Shown: one piece after another, positions 16,006-24,236 of the stretch | How positions within the stretch are numbered: position 1 is the stretch's first letter | Layout of the letters: the number at the start of each line of letters is the position of its first letter | DNA from: Thermocoleostomius sinensis A174 | Lineage (GTDB): Bacteria > Cyanobacteriota > Cyanobacteriia > Elainellales > Elainellaceae | NCBI RefSeq assembly: GCF_026802175.1 | Contig: NZ_CP113797.1 | Coordinates: 5,247,026 to 5,311,025, forward strand | Direction: 5' to 3' | DNA: 64,000 bases | Position numbers and translations under genes: made by a program | Notes under the pieces: model-generated | Database searches by the model: none | What the model was told of the DNA's origin: nothing | The model's input: the letters and a program-made list of their open reading frames with translations, nothing else

Positions 16006-16707
16006 ATGCTATTTCGCCAACTTTTTGATGAAGCTACCTGGACTTATACCTATCTGATTGCTGACCCGGACACGAAGGAAGCCATCCTGGTCGATCCCGT
16101 GGCTGAACAAGTGGAGCGCGATCTGCGTATCTTGAAAGAATTGGGCTTGACTCTGCGCTACTGTTTGGAAACCCACATCCATGCTGACCATGTTACGGGT
16201 ACGGGCAAGCTGCGGGATGCTACGGGATGTTTGGGGGTCGTTCCTGCAAATGCCCAAGCGACTTGTGCCGATCGCTTTATCCAGGATGGCGAAGTGCTGC
16301 AAATGGGTTCAATTCAGATTGAGGCGATCGCCACTCTGGGCCACACCGACAGCCACATGGCGTATCTGGTCAACGGGACGCATCTGTTGACGGGAGACTC
16401 CCTGTTCATTCGCGGCTGCGGACGCACCGACTTTCAAAGCGGCAATGCTGGGGCAATGTACGATGCCATCACCCAACGCCTGTTTACCTTGCCGGATGAA
16501 ACGCTGGTATATCCAGGACATGACTATAAGGGCGAAACGGTCTCTACGATCGGCGAAGAGAAGCAGTGGAATCCTCGCTTTGTAGGACAAACGCGGGAGA
16601 GCTTTATTGACCTGATGGCAAACCTCAACCTGCCCAATCCCAAGAAGATTATGGAAGCGGTGCCCGCTAATCAGGAATGCGGAAAAGTGGCGATCGCGGC
16701 TCGATAG
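16006..16707 (+). CDS. persulfide dioxygenase, ETHE1-like (copy 1)
   Basis: The ATG at 16006 follows AAGGAG. This 233-residue metallo-beta-lactamase-fold protein has the metal motif HIHADH, the later His in GHTDSH and the Asp in GDSLF, which give the mononuclear iron site of ETHE1-type enzymes. They oxidise glutathione persulfide to sulfite and glutathione. It is closely similar to the gene at 24907-25605 over its whole length, including the end NPKKIMEAVPAN, so the two are paralogs. Operator copy 3 lies upstream. The in-frame GTG-type extension to 15958 adds nothing family-like. Confidence 0.87.
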   Translation: MLFRQLFDEATWTYTYLIADPDTKEAILVDPVAEQVERDLRILKELGLTLRYCLETHIHADHVTGTGKLRDATGCLGVVPANAQATCADRFIQDGEVLQMGSIQIEAIATLGHTDSHMAYLVNGTHLLTGDSLFIRGCGRTDFQSGNAGAMYDAITQRLFTLPDETLVYPGHDYKGETVSTIGEEKQWNPRFVGQTRESFIDLMANLNLPNPKKIMEAVPANQECGKVAIAAR

Positions 16708-16761
16708 AGATTAGAGATTGTCACTGATCTGCTCTATGCAGTTAACCTTCCAGCAATTCAG

Positions 16762-16787
16762 CCCTCTTCGCACCCGGTAGAAGAGGG
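16762..16787 (+). terminator. hairpin after persulfide dioxygenase 1
   Basis: CCCTCTTC (16762-16769) pairs with GAAGAGGG (16780-16787) around a 10-nt loop, followed by TCTTCGTC. It stands 55 bp after the stop and before operator copy 4, separating two transcription units. Confidence 0.6.
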
Positions 16788-16856
16788 TCTTCGTCATAAA
16801 TGAGGTCAACAATCCTACGGGAGTTAGATTGATCAAGTGGCTGTCGCTGATATTGT

Positions 16857-16872
16857 ATTACCAGTTGGTAGA
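16857..16872. promoter_or_regulatory. operator copy 4 upstream of the BLH gene
   Basis: ATTACC-AGTT-GGTAGA shares half-sites with the other copies and overlaps the -10-like TAGAAT (16869-16874), 30 bp before the BLH start. Confidence 0.6.
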
Positions 16873-16901
16873 ATAGTTAAATAAGAATAGGTTAAAGCCA
16901 A

Positions 16902-17354
16902 ATGAACAATGTTAAGCCAGTCAACGATGATATTATCGTAGCAATGGGGCAACCAACCTCTGATGATTTGCAACAGGCGGCACAGGAAGGCTACAAGTCG
17001 GTGCTGAATTTGCGATCGCCCCAAGAGGAAGGGGCATTGGGTGATGAACAACAGCACGCTGAGGCTGCCGGACTCCAGTATGTCAATTTGCCCGTGCGTC
17101 CCGATGCGCTGAGTCAGGAGCAGACAGATCAAATCATGAACCAAATTGAACAATTACCGAAACCGCTCCTTGTCCATTGCAAAAGTGGATTGCGCTCTGG
17201 GGCAATGGCACTAATGTATGTTGCCACTCGTGAAGGCATGGGTGCTGACGCTGCAATGGAAAAGGGAAAGCAATTGGGATTTGATTGTGAATCTAGTCCG
17301 CAGATGAAGCAGTTCTTTCAACAGTACGTTTCAGAATGCACGAATGCAAACTAA
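16902..17354 (+). CDS. BLH-type phosphatase-like protein (DUF442, sulfur transferase group)
   Basis: This 150-residue protein has the P-loop HCKSGLRSG (Cys93), the HCX5R motif shared by dual-specificity phosphatases and the N-terminal domain of beta-lactamase-like hydrolase (Blh). In bacteria this domain is fused or adjacent to a persulfide dioxygenase and regulated by the ArsR-type BigR, and is thought to transfer sulfur. Here it is separate and lies 49 bp before an MBL-fold gene, a typical pairing. Operator copy 4 precedes it. Confidence 0.83.
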   Translation: MNNVKPVNDDIIVAMGQPTSDDLQQAAQEGYKSVLNLRSPQEEGALGDEQQHAEAAGLQYVNLPVRPDALSQEQTDQIMNQIEQLPKPLLVHCKSGLRSGAMALMYVATREGMGADAAMEKGKQLGFDCESSPQMKQFFQQYVSECTNAN

Positions 17355-17403
17355 TGCTGCACTATGTTAAATCAATGAAGATCGATCGAAGGAAGAAAAT
17401 ATT

Positions 17404-18228
17404 ATGGCACTGGTACTCGAACAGATTAACGTAGAAGGTTTGGCGCAGTTGTCCTACATTGTGGGGGACGATAAGGCGGGAGTGGCTGCAATTATTGACC
17501 CGCGACGGGATGTGGATGTGTATTTGCAGCGAGCCAGAGAGATTGGGGTAAGGCTAATTGCGAGTGTGGAAACTCATATTCATGCGGATTTTGTTTCCGG
17601 TTCCCACGAATTGAAGGCGCGGATGGGGGTTCCCATCTATGGCGGAAAAACTGAGGATTATCAGTTTGATGTGCATCAATTGCAAGAGGGAGACAAAATT
17701 CACATTGGCAGTGTCACGTTGCGGGCGCTACATACGCCGGGACATACGCCTGAACATATTTCGCTGCTAATTTATGACTCTAAGCAAGGTGAAGAACCAT
17801 TTGGATTATTCACAGGTGATACGTTGTTCAATCTAGATGTGGGTCGTCCGGACTTGTTGGGGGGTGGCACAGAGAAGAAATTAGCCGCGCAGTTGTATCA
17901 TACGCTGTTTGACAAGATGCTGCCCTTGGGCGATCGCATTGAAATTTATCCTTGTCATGGTGCGGGGTCTGCTTGTGGGAAGTCGATTGGCGATCGCCGA
18001 CAAAGCACGATCGGCAATGAGCGTATTTTCAATCCTGCCCTTCAGGAGCGATCGGAAAGCGAATTTGTGGAGTGGATCATGAGTGAGATGCCGGAACCGC
18101 CGCGCCACTATGCTCGACTGAAGAAGGTGAATGCCAAAGGTGCACCCGTTGTAGGTTGCCCGCCGACTTTACAACCGCTGACCCCGGATGAGTTTCAGCA
18201 AAAGATGCAGGAACACGGTAGTGATTGA
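17404..18228 (+). CDS. MBL-fold hydrolase, N-terminal half of an MBL-rhodanese protein
   Basis: The protein begins MALVLEQINVEGLAQLSYIVGD and has the metal motif HIHADF, GHTPEH and TGDTLF, an ETHE1/glyoxalase II-like site. The C-terminus reads LTPDEFQQKMQEHGSD and stops. In related proteins this linker runs on into a rhodanese domain beginning VVIDAR, which here is encoded in the +1 frame by the next ORF. The gene is thus either a natural split or broken by a frameshift near 18215. It is expected to act on sulfane sulfur in the cytoplasm. Confidence 0.83.
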   Translation: MALVLEQINVEGLAQLSYIVGDDKAGVAAIIDPRRDVDVYLQRAREIGVRLIASVETHIHADFVSGSHELKARMGVPIYGGKTEDYQFDVHQLQEGDKIHIGSVTLRALHTPGHTPEHISLLIYDSKQGEEPFGLFTGDTLFNLDVGRPDLLGGGTEKKLAAQLYHTLFDKMLPLGDRIEIYPCHGAGSACGKSIGDRRQSTIGNERIFNPALQERSESEFVEWIMSEMPEPPRHYARLKKVNAKGAPVVGCPPTLQPLTPDEFQQKMQEHGSD

Positions 18229-18814
18229 TGCGCGATCGATTCTTGCCTTTGGAGGTGGACACATTCCAGGGGCGATCAACATTGCGTTGCGTCCAGAGTT
18301 TCCCAACTGGGTGGGCTGGATGATCGATCCGGAACAATCCATTTTAGTGATTGTCGAAAGTGAACGGGATGTCAAACTTGTAACGGATCAACTGTTCCGT
18401 ATTGGCTACGACAACTTGGCAGGTTATCTACATGACGGTATGACCAGTTGGCAGAATGCTGGATTACCGCTCTCAAGAATAGAAGAATGGACGGTGCATG
18501 AACTGAATCAGCATCGGCAAGATCCTTCTGTGACGGTATTGGATGTGCGAGGAGATGATGAATATAAGAATGGATTTGTCCCCGGAGCCAAGCACTCATT
18601 TGTGGCGCATTTGGAAGAACATTTAGATCAACTCGATCGCAGCCAAACGATCGCGACGTATTGTGGCAGTGGATATCGGGCTTCGATCGCGGCAAGCATT
18701 CTGAAGAAGCATGGGTTTGAACGGGTTGTGAATATTCCTGGCTCTTGGCTGGCTTGGAAGAAAGCCGATCTGCCAATTGAGAAACCAAAGGCGAGCGAAG
18801 CCGTGATGGCGTAA
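18188..18814 (+). CDS. tandem rhodanese protein, C-terminal half of an MBL-rhodanese protein
   Basis: Two rhodanese domains are visible. Domain 1 (about 10-90) has TVVIDARSILAFGGGHIPGAINI but lacks an active Cys (VIVESERD). Domain 2 (about 100-200) has VLDVRGDDEYKNGFVPGA and a catalytic Cys in ATYCGSGYRAS. It overlaps the preceding gene by 41 bp in another frame. The first residues before VVIDAR come from the neighbour's linker read out of frame, so a true independent start is doubtful. Rhodanese domains carry persulfide on Cys and would accept sulfur from the MBL or SQR steps. Confidence 0.78.
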   Translation: MSFSKRCRNTVVIDARSILAFGGGHIPGAINIALRPEFPNWVGWMIDPEQSILVIVESERDVKLVTDQLFRIGYDNLAGYLHDGMTSWQNAGLPLSRIEEWTVHELNQHRQDPSVTVLDVRGDDEYKNGFVPGAKHSFVAHLEEHLDQLDRSQTIATYCGSGYRASIAASILKKHGFERVVNIPGSWLAWKKADLPIEKPKASEAVMA

Positions 18815-18861
18815 ACGTTGACTCGCTCATTAGGGCTTCATCATGAATCCTTCATAATCAG

Positions 18862-18899
18862 AAACGTGTAGGGTGTGGGTGATCCATCCCTACACGTTT
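18862..18899. terminator. bidirectional terminator between convergent genes
   Basis: AAACGTGTAGGG (18862-18873) and CCCTACACGTTT (18888-18899) are a perfect 12-bp stem with a 14-nt loop. It lies between the rhodanese gene (plus) and the multicopper oxidase (minus), which both end here. Confidence 0.8.
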
Positions 18900-18946
18900 G
18901 ATCAATCCTCAGTTTTCCGTGTTCAATTTGCCTTTTGCCGAGTTCT

Positions 18947-20476
18947 CTAGGCTTGCATAGCGATCGTTGCCATCATGCCTTGATCTTCGTGATCAAAAAT
19001 ATGGCAGTGATAAACCGTTTTGCCAGCATAGTTGCGAAACGGAACTCGAATGCGGACGGTTTCGTTGGCTCTCACTAAAACCGTATCTTTCCATGCAACA
19101 TAGGGTTCGGGTTGACCATTTCGGCTAATCACCTGAAAAGAATTGATATGAAGATGAAAAGGATGATCCATTGCCATCGGGCCAGTGTTGACAATTTCCC
19201 ATTCCTCAACCGTGTCGAGTTGCACCGTCGCATCAACGCGATCGTGATCGTAGGATTTACCGTCAAGTAAAAATGCCATGCCCATGCCCATTCCGGATCG
19301 CCCCATGCCCATTCCGCCCATGCCCATCGACAGTTCAATCCGGCGCGAGGTAGCAGGCTGAGGCAATTCTGCGACGGGCAGCAACTGTTGCGGGAGAGGA
19401 AGCGGTGCTGTGGAGCCACTGTACTGAATTGTGGCTAATACTTGAGGCGTGGTCTGAGAAGCGTTACCAGACATTCTTCCCATGCCTCTCATGCTGCCCA
19501 TTCCCCTCATGCTCCCTTGTCCCATCATGCCCATCATGCCGCGATCGTAGGGAAGGTTCAGCAATCGATATTCTCCAGCAGGCTGATTACCTTGCACCAG
19601 CACTTCGGCGCGTTCACCAGGAGATAGCAATATCTCTTGTAGCTCAACCGGAGCGGCGATCGCCCCGGCATCTGTTGCAATGAGGTGTAGGGGATGGTTT
19701 TCTAATGCCAGTCGATAAAACCGTGATGTGGACGCATTGATCATTCGCAACCGCAACAGTCCCCCCGTTTGCAAGGAAAAGATAGGATTCTCTTTGCCAT
19801 TGACGGTGACAAGGCTACCTTCTCGTCCTTGCATGATTTGCATTGGATTTGGGTTAGGAACCTGTCCGTTTGGATCAATCTCAAAATCCTTTAAAAAAAC
19901 AAATTCTTCCTGTGCTGCTTTCACCTCAGGGATTTCATCGAGATCGCCACGAACAACAAAAATACCGCCTAACCCTCTAAAGACTTGATCGGCAACTCGT
20001 CCATGAAAGTGGGGGTGATAGAAGAATGTTCCCGCAGGATGATCGGTCGGTAAGGTGAATTCGTAATCAAAGGTTTGACCACTGCCAATATTCAAATAAA
20101 CATTATCCGCCGTACCTGTGGGGGGAATGTGAAGTCCATGATAGTGGAGATTGGTGGGTTCGGATAGGCGGTTGGTAAAGCGAATCCGCACAGCATCACC
20201 TGGGCGCGCTTCTAATTGAGGGCCTGGAACTTGTCCGTTATAGGTGAATAAATTGGCAGTGCGATCGCCCAACGTCACTGAACTAGGCTGTGCTTCCAAA
20301 TCAAATTTCACTATCCTGGGTGAACGAACGTTGGAAAGCTCCCTAGAAAGAGTCGAACTTTCTGCATTGAAGTTCGCCTGAGCCTGCGGTTGACTCTCGG
20401 CACAACGAGCCAATAGTAATGTCGCGGCACTACTTGTTGTCAGCGTTAAGAATTGTCTGCGGTTCAACCGTCGCAT
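18947..20476 (-). CDS. multicopper oxidase, CueO-like, Tat-exported, with Met-rich loops
   Basis: The N-terminus RRLNRRQFLTL is a Tat signal, followed by LLLARC, which could be a lipobox. All four copper-binding segments are present: HYHGLHIPPTG, FFYHPHFHGR, DHPFHLHINSF and VYHCHIFDHEDQGMM. Two Met-rich insertions (around residues 313-338 and 382-400) resemble the copper-binding Met segment of CueO, which oxidises Cu(I). The enzyme would act in the periplasm. Its place downstream of cydAB, separated by a hairpin, fits copper/oxygen stress near the sulfide genes. Laccase-type activity on organic substrates is the alternative. Confidence 0.85.
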   Translation of the reverse strand: MRRLNRRQFLTLTTSSAATLLLARCAESQPQAQANFNAESSTLSRELSNVRSPRIVKFDLEAQPSSVTLGDRTANLFTYNGQVPGPQLEARPGDAVRIRFTNRLSEPTNLHYHGLHIPPTGTADNVYLNIGSGQTFDYEFTLPTDHPAGTFFYHPHFHGRVADQVFRGLGGIFVVRGDLDEIPEVKAAQEEFVFLKDFEIDPNGQVPNPNPMQIMQGREGSLVTVNGKENPIFSLQTGGLLRLRMINASTSRFYRLALENHPLHLIATDAGAIAAPVELQEILLSPGERAEVLVQGNQPAGEYRLLNLPYDRGMMGMMGQGSMRGMGSMRGMGRMSGNASQTTPQVLATIQYSGSTAPLPLPQQLLPVAELPQPATSRRIELSMGMGGMGMGRSGMGMGMAFLLDGKSYDHDRVDATVQLDTVEEWEIVNTGPMAMDHPFHLHINSFQVISRNGQPEPYVAWKDTVLVRANETVRIRVPFRNYAGKTVYHCHIFDHEDQGMMATIAMQA

Positions 20477-20530
20477 CTATTCCTTTCCCTAAATATTTAG
20501 TTCTTTCATTTTGACAAAGAACCCAAATGA

Positions 20531-20550
20531 TTGCAGGTCAATGCCTGCAA
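20531..20550 (-). terminator. hairpin downstream of cydB
   Basis: TTGCAGG (20531-20537) and CCTGCAA (20544-20550) form a 7-bp stem with a 6-nt loop, 7 bp after the cydB stop. On the minus strand it is followed by TCATTT. It may end the cydAB transcript before the multicopper oxidase. Confidence 0.5.
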
Positions 20551-20556
20551 ACAGCA

Positions 20557-21573
20557 TCATGACTCACTGTAATGCTCTCCTGATACTTTGCCTCGAAACA
20601 CAATGTAGTTGTAGATGTTGTAGAACAACATAATTGGAATCAAAAATCCAATGAAAATGATCATGAAAACGAGTGCGCTAGGGGCTGCTGCTGCTTGATA
20701 GATGGTGATGCTAGGTGGAATGATGTAAGGAAACACAACTAACCCTAACCCAACAAAGGTGAGTAGAAAGAGTAGGATTGTCCAAACTAGCGGAGTCGCT
20801 TCAGCTTTCTGGTTCAAACTTCTTAGCAGGAGTCCAATCAACACCACACCCAGTAAAGGAATCAGCGCAAAGATATAAACTTCTGGCTGATGAAACAGCT
20901 TGGCTCTGGCGTTTTCGTAGACTACTGGAGTGACGATCGTAATCAAGATTGCGCCAATCAAGGTGGTAATAGCTGCTAGTTTGGCGGTGCGGTAGTGCGT
21001 GGCTTGGAGTTCTCCCTCGGTTTTGAGAATGAGATAGGTTGAGCCAATCAAGACATACCCTTGAATCAGCGTTAGGGCAACCAAAATCGATCGCCAATCC
21101 AGCCAATCCCAAATGCTACCGACAAAATGACCGGCTTCATCTACGGCAATCCCTTCCAGAACGCTGCCTAAAGCAAAGCCCTGAAATAGGGCTGCCATGA
21201 AGCTTCCCACACCGAACGCTAGATTCCAAAATACTTTATTGGTGGAATGTTCGCGGAATTCAAAGGCTACAGCCCGAAAGATCAAACCGAAAATCATGCC
21301 AAAAATTGGGATGTATAACGCATTCAAAATCGTGCCGTAGGCAAGGGGAAATGCCCCAAACAAGGCTCCGCCCATCAGCACTAGCCAGGTTTCATTCGCA
21401 TCCCAAATATTCCCTAAGCTGGTCATTAAAATACCGCGTCGCTCCTCGCTGGAACTGGTTAGCGACAAAATACCCACACCTAAATCAAAGCCATCCAGCA
21501 TGACATAGAGAAATAGAAACAGGGCCAAAATGACAAACCAGACCTGCGTTAAAAAGTGTTCTAGGTTCTCCAT
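20557..21573 (-). CDS. cydB: cytochrome bd-type quinol oxidase subunit II
   Basis: This 338-residue membrane protein has about nine helices and family motifs YVMLDGFDLGVGIL near the N-terminus, GNIWDANETWLVL and FRAVAFEFR. Subunit II pairs with CydA (62 bp upstream on the same strand) to reduce O2 to water with quinol electrons. Cytochrome bd is generally tolerant of sulfide and cyanide, unlike heme-copper oxidases, which explains its presence beside SQR. The start is ATG 21573. Confidence 0.93.
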   Translation of the reverse strand: MENLEHFLTQVWFVILALFLFLYVMLDGFDLGVGILSLTSSSEERRGILMTSLGNIWDANETWLVLMGGALFGAFPLAYGTILNALYIPIFGMIFGLIFRAVAFEFREHSTNKVFWNLAFGVGSFMAALFQGFALGSVLEGIAVDEAGHFVGSIWDWLDWRSILVALTLIQGYVLIGSTYLILKTEGELQATHYRTAKLAAITTLIGAILITIVTPVVYENARAKLFHQPEVYIFALIPLLGVVLIGLLLRSLNQKAEATPLVWTILLFLLTFVGLGLVVFPYIIPPSITIYQAAAAPSALVFMIIFIGFLIPIMLFYNIYNYIVFRGKVSGEHYSES

Positions 21574-21635
21574 ACGCTTATCGTTGAACGAGGTCTACTT
21601 CTGCGTAGATAGATTGCTCAATGTTGCCAAGGTTA

Positions 21636-23078
21636 CTACTGCTGGGCTTCAACTGGGCGCTGATCGGGAATAAACTCAGCCGGTTCTGTCTCTACCGCGG
21701 GCTGATTCTCAATGCCTGGCACTGACAATTCTAAGTTTGGACCTTGACGAATGATACGACTGCCAAAGAACATCGCACAGATAAACAACGTCGTGTACAC
21801 TCCAGCAAAGATCAGCAGCGATGTTAATACTTCACTAGCAGGCAAATTGGACACACCATCCGCCGTGCGGATCTGCCCATACACAACCCAGGGTTGTCGC
21901 CCTACGCAGCGCACAATCCAGCCAGATTCAACAGCAATGTAACCTAACGGAGCCGCCAGTAGCCAGGTTCGCAATAGCCATTTTTGTTGTGCGATCGCCT
22001 CTGGTGCGAACTTGCCCCGCAGCCATTGAATTACGCTCACTCCCATCAAACCTGCCAGGAAAAAGCCAATTCCGCTCATAAGACGGAACGAATAGTAAAC
22101 CAAGCCCACCATTTTGGGGCGATCGTCTGGCTGCCATTCCTTAAGGCCTAAGACGGGTTCAGAGAGATTTTTCTTGAACTCCAAAATGTAGCCCAGCCCA
22201 TTAGGAATGGAAATTTCCCAGTCATTTCGCTCCAGTTTGTTATTGGGTAACGCCACTAAGCTCCAATCCGCGGGTTGTCCTGCTGGACTCGTTTCCCATT
22301 TGGCTTCCATTGCCGCCAGTTTAGTTGGCTGGTAGTGAGCCACCTGCTCAGCGCTGAGGTGCCCAATGTAGATCTGCAAAGGCGTGACGGCGATCGCTAC
22401 GGCTACGACAATCTTGAGCGATCGGGAAAAGAACTCGGCATGACGATGATTGAGAATATACCAGGCACTAATGCCGCCAATGACAAACAGCGAGGTTTCC
22501 AACGTTGCGAAGAACATATGGGAAACGCTGATGAACATAAACGGATTCAAAATTGCCTGAAAGTAATCATCGACAATGAACTTTCCGTTCACCACTTCTC
22601 CGCCTGCGGGGGTTTGCAACCAAGAATTTGCTGCCAAAATCCAGAAAGTGGAGAGGTTTGCGCCAAAGGCAACCATGATTGTAGCGAAGTAATGAATTTT
22701 AGGATTTACCCGTTCCCAGCCAAACAGCATGATACCTAAGAATCCGGCTTCTAGCATAAATGCCATTGCAGCCTCGAAGCCCAAAATACTGCCAAAAAAA
22801 TCGCCCACCGCTTCTGAAAACGGTGCCCAGTTCGTACCAAACTGAAACTCCATTGGTAAGCCTGTGGCGACACCAATACCGAAGTTGAGAACATAAAGTT
22901 TTGCCCAGAAACGAGCATGATAGTAGTAATCGGAGTTGCGTGTTTTGAGCCATAAGCCCTCAACGATGACTAGATAGATTCCCATCCCAGTCGTCAACAC
23001 GGGCCATAGCATATGAAAGATAGCAGTCAGAGCAAATTGCATTCGCGATAGTGCGACAGTATCAGCCCAGATATTCAT
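21636..23078 (-). CDS. cydA: cytochrome bd-type quinol oxidase subunit I
   Basis: This 480-residue protein begins MNIWADTVALSRMQFALTA with the heme-ligand His22 (AIFHMLWP). It also has the second His region SVSHMFFATLE, the Met region YYSFRLMSGIG and GRQPWVVYGQIRT. The Q-loop is of the short type seen in cyanide-insensitive bd oxidases. It is the first gene of cydAB on the minus strand. No copy of the sulfide operator is visible in the 258 bp upstream, so it may be regulated differently. Confidence 0.93.
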   Translation of the reverse strand: MNIWADTVALSRMQFALTAIFHMLWPVLTTGMGIYLVIVEGLWLKTRNSDYYYHARFWAKLYVLNFGIGVATGLPMEFQFGTNWAPFSEAVGDFFGSILGFEAAMAFMLEAGFLGIMLFGWERVNPKIHYFATIMVAFGANLSTFWILAANSWLQTPAGGEVVNGKFIVDDYFQAILNPFMFISVSHMFFATLETSLFVIGGISAWYILNHRHAEFFSRSLKIVVAVAIAVTPLQIYIGHLSAEQVAHYQPTKLAAMEAKWETSPAGQPADWSLVALPNNKLERNDWEISIPNGLGYILEFKKNLSEPVLGLKEWQPDDRPKMVGLVYYSFRLMSGIGFFLAGLMGVSVIQWLRGKFAPEAIAQQKWLLRTWLLAAPLGYIAVESGWIVRCVGRQPWVVYGQIRTADGVSNLPASEVLTSLLIFAGVYTTLFICAMFFGSRIIRQGPNLELSVPGIENQPAVETEPAEFIPDQRPVEAQQ

Positions 23079-23150
23079 CCTTGCCTCATCGATAAGGTTT
23101 TAGAAGGAATCGGCAATGGGGAGCGTCACAGTTGCAAGTCTAATGCAAGT

Positions 23151-23245
23151 CTAACCCTCATTCTCCAACCCCTGCCCTCAAGCGGAGACAAGAGAGCCGG
23201 ATTGAAGATCCTCGCCCTGTGAGGGAGGGATCTAGGGTGAGGGCG
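23151..23245. repeat. interspersed cyanobacterial palindromic repeat
   Basis: The segment starts CTAACCCTCATTCTCCAACC and ends GGATCTAGGGTGAGGGC, with imperfect complementary ends (ACCCTCA/TGAGGGC) and inner GCCCT...AGGGA pairing. This layout is the familiar non-coding repeat scattered in many filamentous cyanobacterial genomes, probably a MITE-like element. It fills most of the gap between cydA and the TauE/SafE gene. Confidence 0.6.
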
Positions 23246-23336
23246 ACAAACGTGACAGGCTCCCTCATCAATTTACTTATTGTAACGGTATGAATTCTGT
23301 CCGTCTGTCTGGAACCTCCCATCAAGCACTTTTAAA

Positions 23337-24116
23337 TTACCGTCTGATTAAAACAAAGATAGCAACGGCCAAGACAAAGTAACCGAATCCTTTTTCAAGT
23401 TGCTTGGCACTGACAAATTGATTTAAATAAGAACCCAAAAGAATTCCGACACTAGAGGCGATCGTGAACGACAAAAGCAGCGTCCAATCAATCGGAACGT
23501 GACCAAAATATCCGGCAAATCCGGTGACAGACTTCAGTGCCAGAATAATCAAAGACGTTCCTACCGCCTCTTTCATAGGAGTATTGCCGAGCAGTACCAA
23601 CGCTGGAATCACCAAAAACCCACCGCCAATGCCAATGAAGCCTGTAAGCACCCCAACCACCAACCCTTCTAGCGCGATCGCCAACCATTTCGGAATGACT
23701 GTATGTTGATCAGAATGACTAGCTTTATCAAGCGATTTTTCCGATTTGCTGGCTCCTTTACGAATCATACTAATTGAGGCAACCAGCATCATCACTCCAA
23801 AGGTCACGAGTTGAATGGTGGGTGTAATGAATGGCAACGAGGCTAATCGCGCTCCCAAATAAGCCCCTAGCATAGAAGCGGGCGCAAACAGCGCGATAAT
23901 TTTAGGATTGACATTGCCCTGCCGCCAATGGGGAATGGCGCCAATCAAGCTCGCGACTCCCACAATTACCAGAGTCATCGCGAAGGCAGACTTTGCCGGA
24001 ACGGACATAATGTAAATCAAAACAGGAGCTGCCAAGATTGACCCGCCCCCACCGATTAACCCCAAGCTGATGCCAATGCAAACTGCCAGCAAGTGCCCAA
24101 TGATAGTCGTCAACAT
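23337..24116 (-). CDS. TauE/SafE-family sulfite exporter
   Basis: This 259-residue protein has seven to eight hydrophobic helices and the repeated family motifs GLIGGGGSILAAPVLIY (about 20-36) and GFIGIGGGFLVIPALVL. TauE/SafE proteins export sulfite or sulfonate-related anions across the inner membrane. In this island it would remove sulfite made by the two persulfide dioxygenases. It starts at ATG 24116 and is separated from the rhodanese gene upstream by a strong terminator, so it has its own promoter, not identified here. Confidence 0.87.
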   Translation of the reverse strand: MLTTIIGHLLAVCIGISLGLIGGGGSILAAPVLIYIMSVPAKSAFAMTLVIVGVASLIGAIPHWRQGNVNPKIIALFAPASMLGAYLGARLASLPFITPTIQLVTFGVMMLVASISMIRKGASKSEKSLDKASHSDQHTVIPKWLAIALEGLVVGVLTGFIGIGGGFLVIPALVLLGNTPMKEAVGTSLIILALKSVTGFAGYFGHVPIDWTLLLSFTIASSVGILLGSYLNQFVSAKQLEKGFGYFVLAVAIFVLIRR

Positions 24117-24200
24117 TGATGTCTTTTTCCAGATTTGTTTTTCGAGTCACTCCAAGCTGAACGATCGCGGATGATCGAGGTATTGATCGCAACGACCGCC

Positions 24201-24230
24201 AAAAAAATAGGACGTTCTGATGAACGTCCT
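24201..24230 (-). terminator. rho-independent terminator of the membrane rhodanese gene
   Basis: AGGACGTTC (24209-24217) and GAACGTCCT (24222-24230) form a perfect 9-bp stem with a TGAT loop. Read on the minus strand the stem is followed by A and then TTTTTTT. It lies 7 bp after the stop at 24237. Confidence 0.9.
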
Positions 24231-24236
24231 AGAACA

